Positions 1-5,214 of a stretch of DNA of 5,214 nt are shown one piece after another (within the stretch, counting starts at the first letter, position 1; each line of letters opens with the position of its first letter). A program made the translations under genes and the position numbers. The stretch is from Puniceicoccales bacterium (GTDB lineage Bacteria > Verrucomicrobiota > Verrucomicrobiia > Opitutales > UBA953), in the NCBI GenBank assembly GCA_031284845.1, contig JAITXH010000160.1, forward strand, positions 1 through 5,214, given 5' to 3'. A model generated the notes under the pieces. It ran no database searches, had not been told where the DNA came from, and was given only the letters and a program-made list of their open reading frames with translations.

Positions 1-10
1 ATCCAGTTTT

Positions 11-1984
11 TCAGTTTGCTGCGCTTGTGCCCGAAGGACGCGCAAGAATCTGATCCAAGATGCGTTGGCTCAAGCGCTCAATGCCTTTGCGACAAAACTC
101 AGAGGTCTGGTTGATATCCTGTGCCAGCAAAAATGCCGCCAAACCGGGAGCGTAATTCCCTTCCCGCTCGTTCTTGTCCGCATCGCTCAACAAGCGCGCA
201 TAATCTGCCACCGAGGGAGCCATCTCACTGATAGCCCGGTTCAACTCGGGATCATTGGACCCCATGCCGCGCGCCTCTTGCAGGAAATCCCATGCGACGT
301 ATTTGTTGCCCTGTTTGTGCAGAGCCTGCGCACTGGTGATGCAAAAATCTATCTTGGACACCTCATTGAGGATGTCCTTCAACTTGACGGCACGCTCAGC
401 GTCCTGCACCAGCGCCACCATGAACTCTTCTTTCCGGTTGTAGATATCCCGCTTCTGCCCGGAGCGCTGGAGGCGGTCAAATTCAGGGATGCTCTGCGCG
501 AGCTTGTTGGTCGCCCCCACCACATCCTCGGCAAACTTGCGCACAGACGGATTCGTGGGCCAGAGTTTCGTGGCACGCTCTATCTGCACTTCGGCCTTTT
601 CCGTGTCGCCTTTGAACGCCGCAGTCTGGGCGGAAAGCACGGCAAGATTACTCGCCTGCATGGCGTTGTTCACCTTGCTCATCACGCTCGATGAGGGAAA
701 ATCTTGCGCAACGGCTTTCACCTTGTTCACAACGCGCTCGACTCCGGCAAGGTCGCGGTCGTCCCCCATGCCTTGCAGGTCACGCAGGTCACGCCAAAGT
801 TCCGCGAGGACGCGCTTTTTGTCTGCGTCAAAAAAGACGATCGGCATCTCAAATTCGCCGAGGAAAAAGTTCTCCTGAAGCCGCTGGAAGGCGGTAAAAC
901 GGTGGCCTTCGTCGTAGGATTGCAAAATGGATTTCACGCCGTTTTCCACATCCTTGATGGCTTCACGCGCCAGCATGTCCACAGCGTCGGTGGTAGGCGT
1001 GAAGTTTTCGAGCGGGAAAAGTTCCTTTATCTGTTTGCGCCCCACTTCCAGTTTATTGGCCGAGCCTTGAAACATCTGGCGGTAAAAAGAATTGGCGATG
1101 AGCGCATGGTGGAAGCGCCGCTCGAGAAGGAAGGCAACGATCTGGCTCTGGTATTCCAGTCTGGCCTGAAAACCAATCGCTGTCATGCCGGCTTCAGTTT
1201 TCAGCGCGTCTTTTTTATTTCGGGCAGCTTCTTCTACAAACACCCTCTGTTTCGCGGCACCGCTGGGAGCCGGTGCGATGGTCACACCTCCCTTCCCTCC
1301 CGCGCGCGTAGCCTTTTTTTGAGAATCCCGCCAATCCTCCCATGCGGTAGCGTGGCTACGATTAGTCTTATACATCTCGTCGTATTGCCTCTGGGTCAGT
1401 TGGAGTTCTTTAAACTCGCCATGCATCTTGGCCGTCTTGTCAACCAGTGTGGCGATAATCAGGCAATTGCCCGCGTCCGCCTCGAAATTACCCGCCTCGT
1501 AAAGGAGCTTCCATGCCTCGAGTAAATTTTTTGAATAGGTCTCTTTGTTGATTTTGGCAGGAGAGAGGAGATCTTCTATGCGGCGCAATACCTCATTGTA
1601 ACGGCGGGCATCGCCATCGGGGACGGGCATCGCCAGATAGCGCTCAAACCGAGCGCGCATCAAACGCGAGTCGCCTAACCTAAAATTGCTGTTTTTCCAC
1701 TTAAAACTGGCGTTATCAAAATCTATCGAATCGCTATTCACGTTGAACAGGCGGTCGGCCATATTCTCTGAGGTGGAACTGCGGTAATCTCCTGCGGGGG
1801 TGGCATTGGTGTTTTGCACGACAGAAGAGGCGGGGGCGGGTTGCGGTGCAGGCGCGGCACGACTGGAGGAGATAGGAGTGCCAAACGGCGAGGCACCGGG
1901 AAGAGTGGTCTGCCCGACGGCAGGTGCGGCAGACGCGACGAGAAGAGCGGTGCCAAGGAGGGATAGATTAACGGTTTTTTTCAT
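11..1984 (-). CDS. Secreted helical/TPR-like protein of unknown function, 657 aa
   Basis: I do not recognise a named family. The protein starts with a clear Sec signal peptide: MKK, a hydrophobic core at about residues 5-20, and likely cleavage near residue 24 (AVG|Q). A Pro/Ala/Ser-rich linker follows at about 25-66, so the mature protein should be periplasmic or outer-membrane associated. The rest is almost entirely charged amphipathic helix, with a second low-complexity Gly/Ala/Pro linker at about 224-246. Residues 446-480 fit a tetratricopeptide pattern (small residues, then GD, then ending in WPTNP), and about 548-625 hold two more TPR-like helix pairs. Such repeats usually bind protein partners; no catalytic motif is visible. 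The gene is last of three on this strand, 265 bases after the 132-aa gene, with repeats in the gap. Both ends are present. The ATG at 1984 was chosen because it directly begins the signal peptide; no Shine-Dalgarno precedes it. Signal peptide and coherent repeats argue against the long antisense frames. The role is inferred to be a periplasmic partner of the transporter. Confidence 0.85.
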   Translation of the reverse strand: MKKTVNLSLLGTALLVASAAPAVGQTTLPGASPFGTPISSSRAAPAPQPAPASSVVQNTNATPAGDYRSSTSENMADRLFNVNSDSIDFDNASFKWKNSNFRLGDSRLMRARFERYLAMPVPDGDARRYNEVLRRIEDLLSPAKINKETYSKNLLEAWKLLYEAGNFEADAGNCLIIATLVDKTAKMHGEFKELQLTQRQYDEMYKTNRSHATAWEDWRDSQKKATRAGGKGGVTIAPAPSGAAKQRVFVEEAARNKKDALKTEAGMTAIGFQARLEYQSQIVAFLLERRFHHALIANSFYRQMFQGSANKLEVGRKQIKELFPLENFTPTTDAVDMLAREAIKDVENGVKSILQSYDEGHRFTAFQRLQENFFLGEFEMPIVFFDADKKRVLAELWRDLRDLQGMGDDRDLAGVERVVNKVKAVAQDFPSSSVMSKVNNAMQASNLAVLSAQTAAFKGDTEKAEVQIERATKLWPTNPSVRKFAEDVVGATNKLAQSIPEFDRLQRSGQKRDIYNRKEEFMVALVQDAERAVKLKDILNEVSKIDFCITSAQALHKQGNKYVAWDFLQEARGMGSNDPELNRAISEMAPSVADYARLLSDADKNEREGNYAPGLAAFLLAQDINQTSEFCRKGIERLSQRILDQILARPSGTSAAN

Positions 1985-2077
1985 GGCTGATATTGTTTAG
2001 CTAACGGTGTTCGCGAATTGGAGAGACGCCTGTTATGCGCCCGGGACAAGGAGAGAAAACCCCGGCCACCTTGTGAA

Positions 2078-2114
2078 GTGACAGGGTATGTTGCCAAGCC
2101 GGACTGTTCGCAAG
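2078..2114. repeat. 37-bp imperfect direct repeat, copy 1
   Basis: This copy begins GTGACAGGGTATGTTGCCAA and ends TTCGCAAG. It matches the copy at 2151-2187 at 32 of 37 positions by eye. The two copies start 73 bp apart, with a 36-bp spacer containing a strong hairpin. The arrangement looks like one composite interspersed repeat unit rather than a chance duplication. Confidence 0.8.
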
Positions 2115-2125
2115 ATTTCCTGCAC

Positions 2126-2144
2126 AAGCGGCGGGACGCCGCTT
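2126..2144. repeat. GC-rich hairpin between the two 37-bp repeats
   Basis: AAGCGGCG, loop GGA, CGCCGCTT: a perfect 8-bp stem with a 3-nt loop. A competing outer pairing exists between CACAAG (2123-2128) and CTTGTG (2148-2153). No T-run follows on either strand, so it is not a classic intrinsic terminator. It resembles a REP-like element that could stabilise or process the mRNA between the 132-aa and 657-aa genes. That function is inference. Confidence 0.75.
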
Positions 2145-2150
2145 CCACTT

Positions 2151-2187
2151 GTGACAGGGTATGTTACCAGGCCGGATTGTGTGCAAG
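2151..2187. repeat. 37-bp imperfect direct repeat, copy 2
   Basis: This copy begins GTGACAGGGTATGTTACCAG and ends TGTGCAAG. It differs from the copy at 2078-2114 at five positions, mostly transitions, which suggests an old duplication or two members of a dispersed family. It lies directly after the hairpin and about 60 bases downstream of the end of the 132-aa gene. Confidence 0.8.
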
Positions 2188-2249
2188 GGTCTTCACTCAT
2201 TTGGCCTTTGGCGAGACGTTTTTTTACCCCAATTTCCGATAAGTTCAGG

Positions 2250-2648
2250 CTAAAACTTTTCGACATTTTCGACATACAACTTACCCTGATCGCGCAAAAA
2301 GACGCGCATCCTGTAGCGTTGTCCGGTCTCGAAGTTTTTCCACAGCGAGACGGGCACGAAGACCGCGACTGTCGCGATAGCCTGTCCAGCGCCGTCGAGT
2401 TGTTTTACCTTGAGCATCCGGCCCTTGGTTTCGTCGTAAGCAAGCTGTTGGTCTATCTGGCAACGCAAGAGATACTGGTTGCCTTCCAAAGTCTTCCAAT
2501 TCCTCAGATATTCCGTGGAATTAAATTCTTTCAAGTCGCTCATGCCCATGCTCCCGCTCCGCTTGAGGACGAGGATGGCGACGAGCAGCGCGACGGCTGC
2601 CAGAGGTATCGCGAGCGCGTAAAGAAGTGGATCTAATTTTTTTGCCAT
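2250..2648 (-). CDS. Small single-pass membrane-anchored protein, 132 aa
   Basis: I do not recognise this as a named family. After MAKKLDP there is one hydrophobic segment at about residues 8-28, followed by KR. This indicates an uncleaved N-terminal anchor; the remaining ~100 residues probably face the periplasm, though the positive charge after the segment makes topology uncertain. The soluble part alternates short beta-like strands: NQYLLRCQIDQQL (57-69), GRMLKVKQLD (76-85), IATVAVFVPVSLW (91-103), RYRMRVFLRD (111-120) and KLYVENVEKF (123-132). That resembles a small beta-barrel or OB-like fold, which is inference. The start at 2648 gives lysines directly before the anchor. An in-frame ATG at 2720 would add 24 residues before those lysines and is less convincing. 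No Shine-Dalgarno is seen; the bases before the ATG read CATCCTCCCC. It sits 89 bases downstream of the ABC transporter on the same strand, so co-transcription is likely. It may be an accessory subunit of that transporter. Confidence 0.8.
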   Translation of the reverse strand: MAKKLDPLLYALAIPLAAVALLVAILVLKRSGSMGMSDLKEFNSTEYLRNWKTLEGNQYLLRCQIDQQLAYDETKGRMLKVKQLDGAGQAIATVAVFVPVSLWKNFETGQRYRMRVFLRDQGKLYVENVEKF

Positions 2649-2737
2649 GGGGAGGATGCGGGATGTGAACGGGTGGAGAGTAATTGACGGTGTTGATGAA
2701 AAGGCGAGCATGAAGCGCATTCAAGCGATATGGCGAG

Positions 2738-4459
2738 TTACAGAGGCCGACGGCGGAAACAACCCGCCATGATGAATGCGATCCCGGTCAGCGCCTGAAG
2801 GAAGAGCACGATATTAGCCGTCTGGGAATCGGCGATGGACATGCCCAACGCAGTCTCGCTGTAAGCATCATAAATGCGCTCGGCGTGCATGGAACGCATG
2901 AAACCCGCCCACCCCCAATAAGCATTGATGAACGGGCGGCACACCCACACCAGCGCAGGTGGCAACGCGAGCACGACGCCCGAGAGCGGGATCTGAAACC
3001 CGACCAGATAAATGGACAAAAGAGAGGCTTTTTCCGCAGATTGCATGACGGCGGAAAAGGCAAGGCACACAATACTCATTGAAACGCATACGCTTATCAT
3101 CGTGAGTAATTGCAAATCCCACGGCCCCGGAAATTGGCAAATCCCCTTCACAAACGCCGCCATCCACACGCCTTGAAAGCAGGCGACAATGGAAACAAAG
3201 ACGATTTTTGACAACACATAGGCACCGGGGCGCAATCCGGTGAGGCGCTCCTTCTCGTAGAGAGTGCGCTCGGCGGCAATCTCCCGCCCGCCGTTATTGG
3301 CACCCATAAGAGTGAGCAAAATCACCTGAAACATAATAAGCCCACTCGCCAGCGAGCCGGCCTCCATACGTGTCCGCTGCACTTCCACCGCTTGCCGGAA
3401 TGCCTCCATGGATGCCAGCACGCGATCCAGCGGCACTTCGGGCACATTGGGCAGACCGTTGATGGCAAAAATCACTACGATCAACGGAAAGCCGAACGTG
3501 ATGGCCATTGTCAACGCGAGGTAGCCGGTATCCCGTTTGAACAGTAAAAAGCGGCGGCGCAACAGCGTGATGAACTGGCTGACCAAGCCGGGCATGCCTG
3601 CACCCGGAGAGCGCGAGAGCTCCGTCCCGCCTGCAGGTGCCGGAGTTCCGGAGGATTCCCCGGAAGACGGCGCGGTGTGCCAGTAAAAATGCGCCGGATT
3701 CTTTTTCAGAAAATCCGCCCAGCGCTCGCGCCAGAACTCCGGCGAATACTCGTTCATCTTGTCGTAAAGGCGCAAGGCGTCCGGCACCTCGAAATAGGCC
3801 AGCAGTTGCGGCAGCGTGCCCTGAAAAATCACCACCCCAAGATGAATGACTGTCACCCAGTCGAAGGAATCCAGTTTCGCCAGATTATGGATGATGCAGA
3901 CAAAGGTTTTTCCCCGATCCACCACCAGTTGGCGCAGCAACTCGAGAATCTGCGACTCGGAATTGGGGTCCAGCCCGGAGGTCACCTCATCACACACCAT
4001 GCAGGCAGGGTCCAGCGTCAACTCCACACCCAGCCCGAGGCGGCGCAACTGCCCGCCGGAGAGCGCACTGACACGCTTCTCACGGTGTTCGCCCAGCCCG
4101 GTGATATCGAGCACAGCGTTAAGCCGGCGGTTTTTCTCCTCTGTGCCCGGGACGGTCAAATCCAGTGCTGTGCGGAAAGTCTCCTCCACAGTAAGTTGCG
4201 GAATAGCTGTAGTGAACTGCGGCGCAAAACCCACCCGCCCTGCCAGTTCGCCGGGGTCGGCGATCGGGTGCCCATCCAAAAAAGCTTCTCCGCTCGAAGG
4301 TATCAGGCGCATAATGGCCTTCATGAGCGTAGTCTTCCCGCACCCGGAAGGACCGATGACGGCATTCAATGCACGCGGACAAAACTCTGCATCCACATTG
4401 GAAAGGATTTCCGGGCCGTCGCCCGCCGCGCGGACTGTGAGGTTTTTACAACGCAACAT
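2738..4459 (-). CDS. ABCG-like ABC half-transporter (ATPase fused to ABC-2 permease), 573 aa
   Basis: One polypeptide carries an N-terminal ATPase and a C-terminal permease, the domain order of the ABCG/White type. Numbered from the ATG at 4459, the ATPase shows Walker A GPSGCGKTT (36-44), Q-loop Gln81, signature LSGGQ (133-137), Walker B CMVCDE with catalytic Glu158, D-loop SGLD (161-164) and H-loop His191. All key residues are intact, so it should hydrolyse ATP. A Pro/Ser/Gly linker (262-290) leads to about six membrane segments: 313-334, 370-387, 416-438, 449-471, 479-500 and 548-567. After the second segment, GGREIAAERTLYEKERLTGLRPGAY (390-414) matches the conserved cytoplasmic coupling stretch of ABC-2 exporters. 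It presumably works as a dimer in the inner membrane and exports an unknown substrate. An in-frame TTG at 4477 would add six residues; the ATG is preferred because MLRCKNLTV begins the first ATPase strand. No strong Shine-Dalgarno is present. It is first of three same-strand genes. Confidence 0.93.
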   Translation of the reverse strand: MLRCKNLTVRAAGDGPEILSNVDAEFCPRALNAVIGPSGCGKTTLMKAIMRLIPSSGEAFLDGHPIADPGELAGRVGFAPQFTTAIPQLTVEETFRTALDLTVPGTEEKNRRLNAVLDITGLGEHREKRVSALSGGQLRRLGLGVELTLDPACMVCDEVTSGLDPNSESQILELLRQLVVDRGKTFVCIIHNLAKLDSFDWVTVIHLGVVIFQGTLPQLLAYFEVPDALRLYDKMNEYSPEFWRERWADFLKKNPAHFYWHTAPSSGESSGTPAPAGGTELSRSPGAGMPGLVSQFITLLRRRFLLFKRDTGYLALTMAITFGFPLIVVIFAINGLPNVPEVPLDRVLASMEAFRQAVEVQRTRMEAGSLASGLIMFQVILLTLMGANNGGREIAAERTLYEKERLTGLRPGAYVLSKIVFVSIVACFQGVWMAAFVKGICQFPGPWDLQLLTMISVCVSMSIVCLAFSAVMQSAEKASLLSIYLVGFQIPLSGVVLALPPALVWVCRPFINAYWGWAGFMRSMHAERIYDAYSETALGMSIADSQTANIVLFLQALTGIAFIMAGCFRRRPL

Positions 4460-4536
4460 GGGGCTGCCTGCTTTCAAAAAATGTGGGAGGGGAGAGGAGT
4501 AACGGAGTAGAAGTTACGCCCCGGATGCGGTAGTTA

Positions 4537-4550
4537 CGGCGTTCGCGCCG
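4537..4550. other. Small GC hairpin in the ABC leader
   Basis: CGGCG, loop TTCG, CGCCG: a perfect 5-bp stem with a tetraloop, about 80 bases upstream of the ABC start codon. Nearby AGTTACGCC (4512-4520) and AGTTACGGC (4532-4540) are near-identical words 20 bp apart, with an inverted GTAAC at 4499-4503. This could be an operator or leader structure, but chance is possible in GC-rich DNA. Confidence 0.35.
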
Positions 4551-4663
4551 CTGTTCCTGCGTTTGTTGACACGTTGTTGCCACATCCTCGCCCGGATAGT
4601 GGGCTTTTCAGTGCCGCCGACAAGATGATTTGCGCGAGCACCGCCCTGCATCAGCTTTCGCAG

Positions 4664-4689
4664 AAAACAGAGAGCAGCCAGCCCTCTGT
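4664..4689 (-). terminator. Possible weak second terminator on minus strand
   Basis: Read on the minus strand, ACAGAG (4689-4684) pairs with CTCTGT (4672-4667) across an 11-nt loop. The 3' arm ends in T and is followed by TTT then C, giving a run of four Ts. The stem is only 6 bp. It lies just beyond the stronger hairpin at 4698-4732, so it could back it up for transcripts leaving the tRNA-like locus. Confidence 0.3.
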
Positions 4690-4697
4690 GCTATACG

Positions 4698-4732
4698 AAA
4701 CGCCCCGGTGCGCTTGGCACACCGGGGCGTTT
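4698..4732. terminator. Strong, probably bidirectional intrinsic terminator
   Basis: AAACGCCCCGGTG (4698-4710) pairs perfectly with CACCGGGGCGTTT (4720-4732): a 13-bp stem with a 9-nt loop. Plus-strand transcripts end in TTTT then G; minus-strand transcripts end in TTT then CG. It starts five bases after the CCA of the tRNA-like 3' end on the minus strand, where the terminator of such a gene is expected. It also insulates the ABC leader from transcription on either side. Confidence 0.85.
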
Positions 4733-4736
4733 TGAA

Positions 4737-4764
4737 TGGTGGGAGTAGCAGAACTCGAATCTGC
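4737..4764 (-). tRNA. 3' fragment of a tRNA (or tmRNA) gene; likely attachment site
   Basis: Read on the minus strand, the order is T-stem GCAGA (4764-4760), loop TTCGAGT (4759-4753), T-stem TCTGC (4752-4748), a seven-base acceptor strand TACTCCC (4747-4741), discriminator A (4740) and CCA (4739-4737). Every element has tRNA spacing, and the loop keeps TTC and the conserved A. The next 95 bases upstream on that strand, up to the integrase start, contain no GGGAGTA to pair with the acceptor and no recognisable D-arm or anticodon arm, so only a 3' piece is present. Oddities: the usual G53-C61 pair is A-T, and the stem can extend to 7 bp (4746-4752 with 4760-4766), so a plain hairpin cannot be excluded. 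tRNA and tmRNA 3' ends are classic integrase targets, and an integrase gene begins 96 bases away. The amino acid identity cannot be assigned because the anticodon is missing. Confidence 0.55.
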
Positions 4765-4798
4765 TAACATAGCCCTGTTTATCGTGGGCATCTCTTTT

Positions 4799-4849
4799 TT
4801 TAGTCAACTTTAGTCATTTCATGGTTGCTCTTAGTCTTCTTTTGTCACT
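4799..4849. repeat. Helically phased TTTAGTCA-like direct repeats
   Basis: Four related octamers start at 4799 (TTTAGTCA), 4809 (TTTAGTCA), 4830 (CTTAGTCT) and 4840 (TTTTGTCA). Intervals are 10, 21 and 10 bp, so all lie on the same face of the helix, as two pairs of about 20 bp. They sit between the tRNA-like attachment site and the integrase start. This fits arm-type integrase sites or excisionase-type binding sites. The repeats are seen; the role is inferred. Confidence 0.65.
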
Positions 4850-4859
4850 TATTGGACGC

Positions 4860-5214
4860 ATGAGAAAACTAAAAATGAAGGTAACGGAGCGCAAATGCGC
4901 CCCCAAAAAAAGCGGCGTTCGCTTCATGCTTTCCGGCACCCCGCCGGGAGGAAAGCGCGTCCGGGAATACTTCCCATCCCGCGCCGCCGCCGAAAAGCGC
5001 AAGACGGAACTGGAAGCCGACATTACCCGCGCCGGTTTCCGTTCCGTCAACCTGTCCGCCGACGAACGCCGGGAACTTGCCGAACTCAAATCAGAACTCG
5101 CCCCATTCAACAAATCCGTTGCCGACGCCGTTGCTTTTTACAAGGCACATCTGGAGGCGTTGCGCAAAGAGTCATCCGTCACCGTTACACAGGCAATAGT
5201 GCGGTTGCGGGAAG
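4860..5214 (+). CDS. Tyrosine-recombinase-type site-specific integrase, N-terminal part (runs off the window)
   Basis: The frame is open for 118 codons and continues past the window edge. Residues 8-52 (VTERKCAPKKSGVRFMLSG, then GGKRVREYFPSRAAAEKRKTELE) look like an N-terminal arm-DNA-binding domain: basic beta strands, then a helix built around S-R-A-A-A-E. Residues 72-103 (ELAELKSELAPFNKSVADAV, then AFYKAHLEAL) lead into a helical core-binding domain, as in integrases I associate with Verrucomicrobiota. The catalytic domain with its Arg, His and Tyr residues lies outside the window, so the family call rests on the N-terminus and on context. The context is strong: a tRNA-like 3' end and phased repeats lie directly upstream. 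The start at 4860 was chosen because an in-frame ATG at 4821 would add a hydrophobic 13-residue lead atypical of integrases and overlap the repeats; an internal ATG at 4875 is also possible. No Shine-Dalgarno is seen. The enzyme would drive element integration and excision. Confidence 0.72.
   Translation, partial: MRKLKMKVTERKCAPKKSGVRFMLSGTPPGGKRVREYFPSRAAAEKRKTELEADITRAGFRSVNLSADERRELAELKSELAPFNKSVADAVAFYKAHLEALRKESSVTVTQAIVRLRE

Larger units (their letters stand above)
1985..2249. other. Intergenic region with repeats, no gene
   Basis: These 265 bases separate the 132-aa gene from the secreted helical protein. They hold two 37-bp imperfect repeats and a hairpin, listed separately. I see no convincing promoter or Shine-Dalgarno for the downstream gene, and no T-tract terminator for the upstream one. 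Short open frames cross the area, but their translations are read-through of the repeat DNA. Confidence 0.7.
4460..4697. other. Leader/intergenic region upstream of the ABC gene, no gene
   Basis: About 240 bases with no convincing coding frame. It must hold the promoter of the minus-strand operon. The best minus-strand candidate is TTGTCG (4623-4618), 17 bases from a poor -10 (ACTATC, 4600-4595), too weak to call. It also contains a short GC hairpin (4537-4550), repeated GTTAC-type words and a weak hairpin (4667-4689). Confidence 0.6.

Noticed and set aside
65..1525. Two long plus-strand open frames (65-694 and 704-1525) opposite the 657-aa gene
   Set aside because: Their translations show no domain logic or signal, and the minus-strand frame has a signal peptide and TPR-like repeats. 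They are antisense shadows in GC-rich DNA.
2078..2187. Possible minimal CRISPR (two 37-bp repeats, 36-bp spacer)
   Set aside because: Only two copies, five mismatches between them, a self-complementary hairpin as the spacer, and no cas genes in the window.
2033..2275. A minus-strand 80-codon frame between the 132-aa and 657-aa genes
   Set aside because: Most of its translation is read-through of the two 37-bp repeats and hairpin, and it overlaps the end of the 132-aa gene.
3677..4510. A 277-codon plus-strand open frame opposite the ABC ATPase
   Set aside because: The opposite strand carries intact Walker A, signature and Walker B motifs. The plus-strand translation is unstructured and shadows them.
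4566..4600. A perfect TTGACA at 4566-4571 on the plus strand as a promoter
   Set aside because: No -10-like sequence lies 16-18 bases downstream; the closest (GATAGT at 4595) is 23 bases away, and no plus-strand gene starts nearby.
4772..4801. Weak hairpin GCCC/GGGC (4772-4775 with 4786-4789) followed by a T7 run on the plus strand
   Set aside because: A 4-bp stem with a 10-nt loop, and five bases before the T-run, is too weak to call a terminator.
4814..5113. A 99-codon minus-strand frame opposite the integrase
   Set aside because: Serine/arginine-rich shadow translation; the plus-strand frame reads as an integrase N-terminus and fits the attachment-site context.

Overview
The window looks like a chromosomal segment of a moderately GC-rich Verrucomicrobiota bacterium, probably Opitutales/Opitutaceae-like. 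This placement is inferred from the flavour of the proteins, the hairpin-bearing interspersed repeat, the integrase type and the lack of Shine-Dalgarno sites. No marker gene is present to prove it.

Left and centre (11-4459): three genes lie on the minus strand, read from right to left. First is an ABCG-like ABC half-transporter, with the ATPase fused to an ABC-2 permease (4459-2738). Next is a 132-residue protein with one membrane anchor (2648-2250). Last is a 657-residue secreted, alpha-helical, TPR-like protein (1984-11). The gaps between them are 89 and 265 bases. The larger gap holds two copies of an imperfect 37-bp repeat that bracket a GC-rich hairpin. Shared strand and order suggest an export or envelope module: an ATP-driven membrane pump, an anchored accessory protein and a periplasmic scaffold. 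The substrate is unknown, and the two accessory proteins match no family I can name with confidence.

Right (4460-5214): about 240 bases of leader and intergenic DNA contain small hairpins and a strong bidirectional terminator (4698-4732). The terminator abuts what looks like the 3' end of a tRNA (or tmRNA) gene on the minus strand, from CCA through acceptor strand and T-arm (4737-4764). No matching 5' half is visible. Immediately beyond it is a run of helically phased TTTAGTCA-like repeats (starts at 4799, 4809, 4830 and 4840). Then comes the 5' end of a tyrosine-recombinase-type integrase on the plus strand (4860 to the window edge). The simplest reading is that the window crosses the junction between host chromosome (left) and an integrated mobile element (right). 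The tRNA fragment would be the attachment site and the phased repeats would be recombinase or directionality-factor binding sites.
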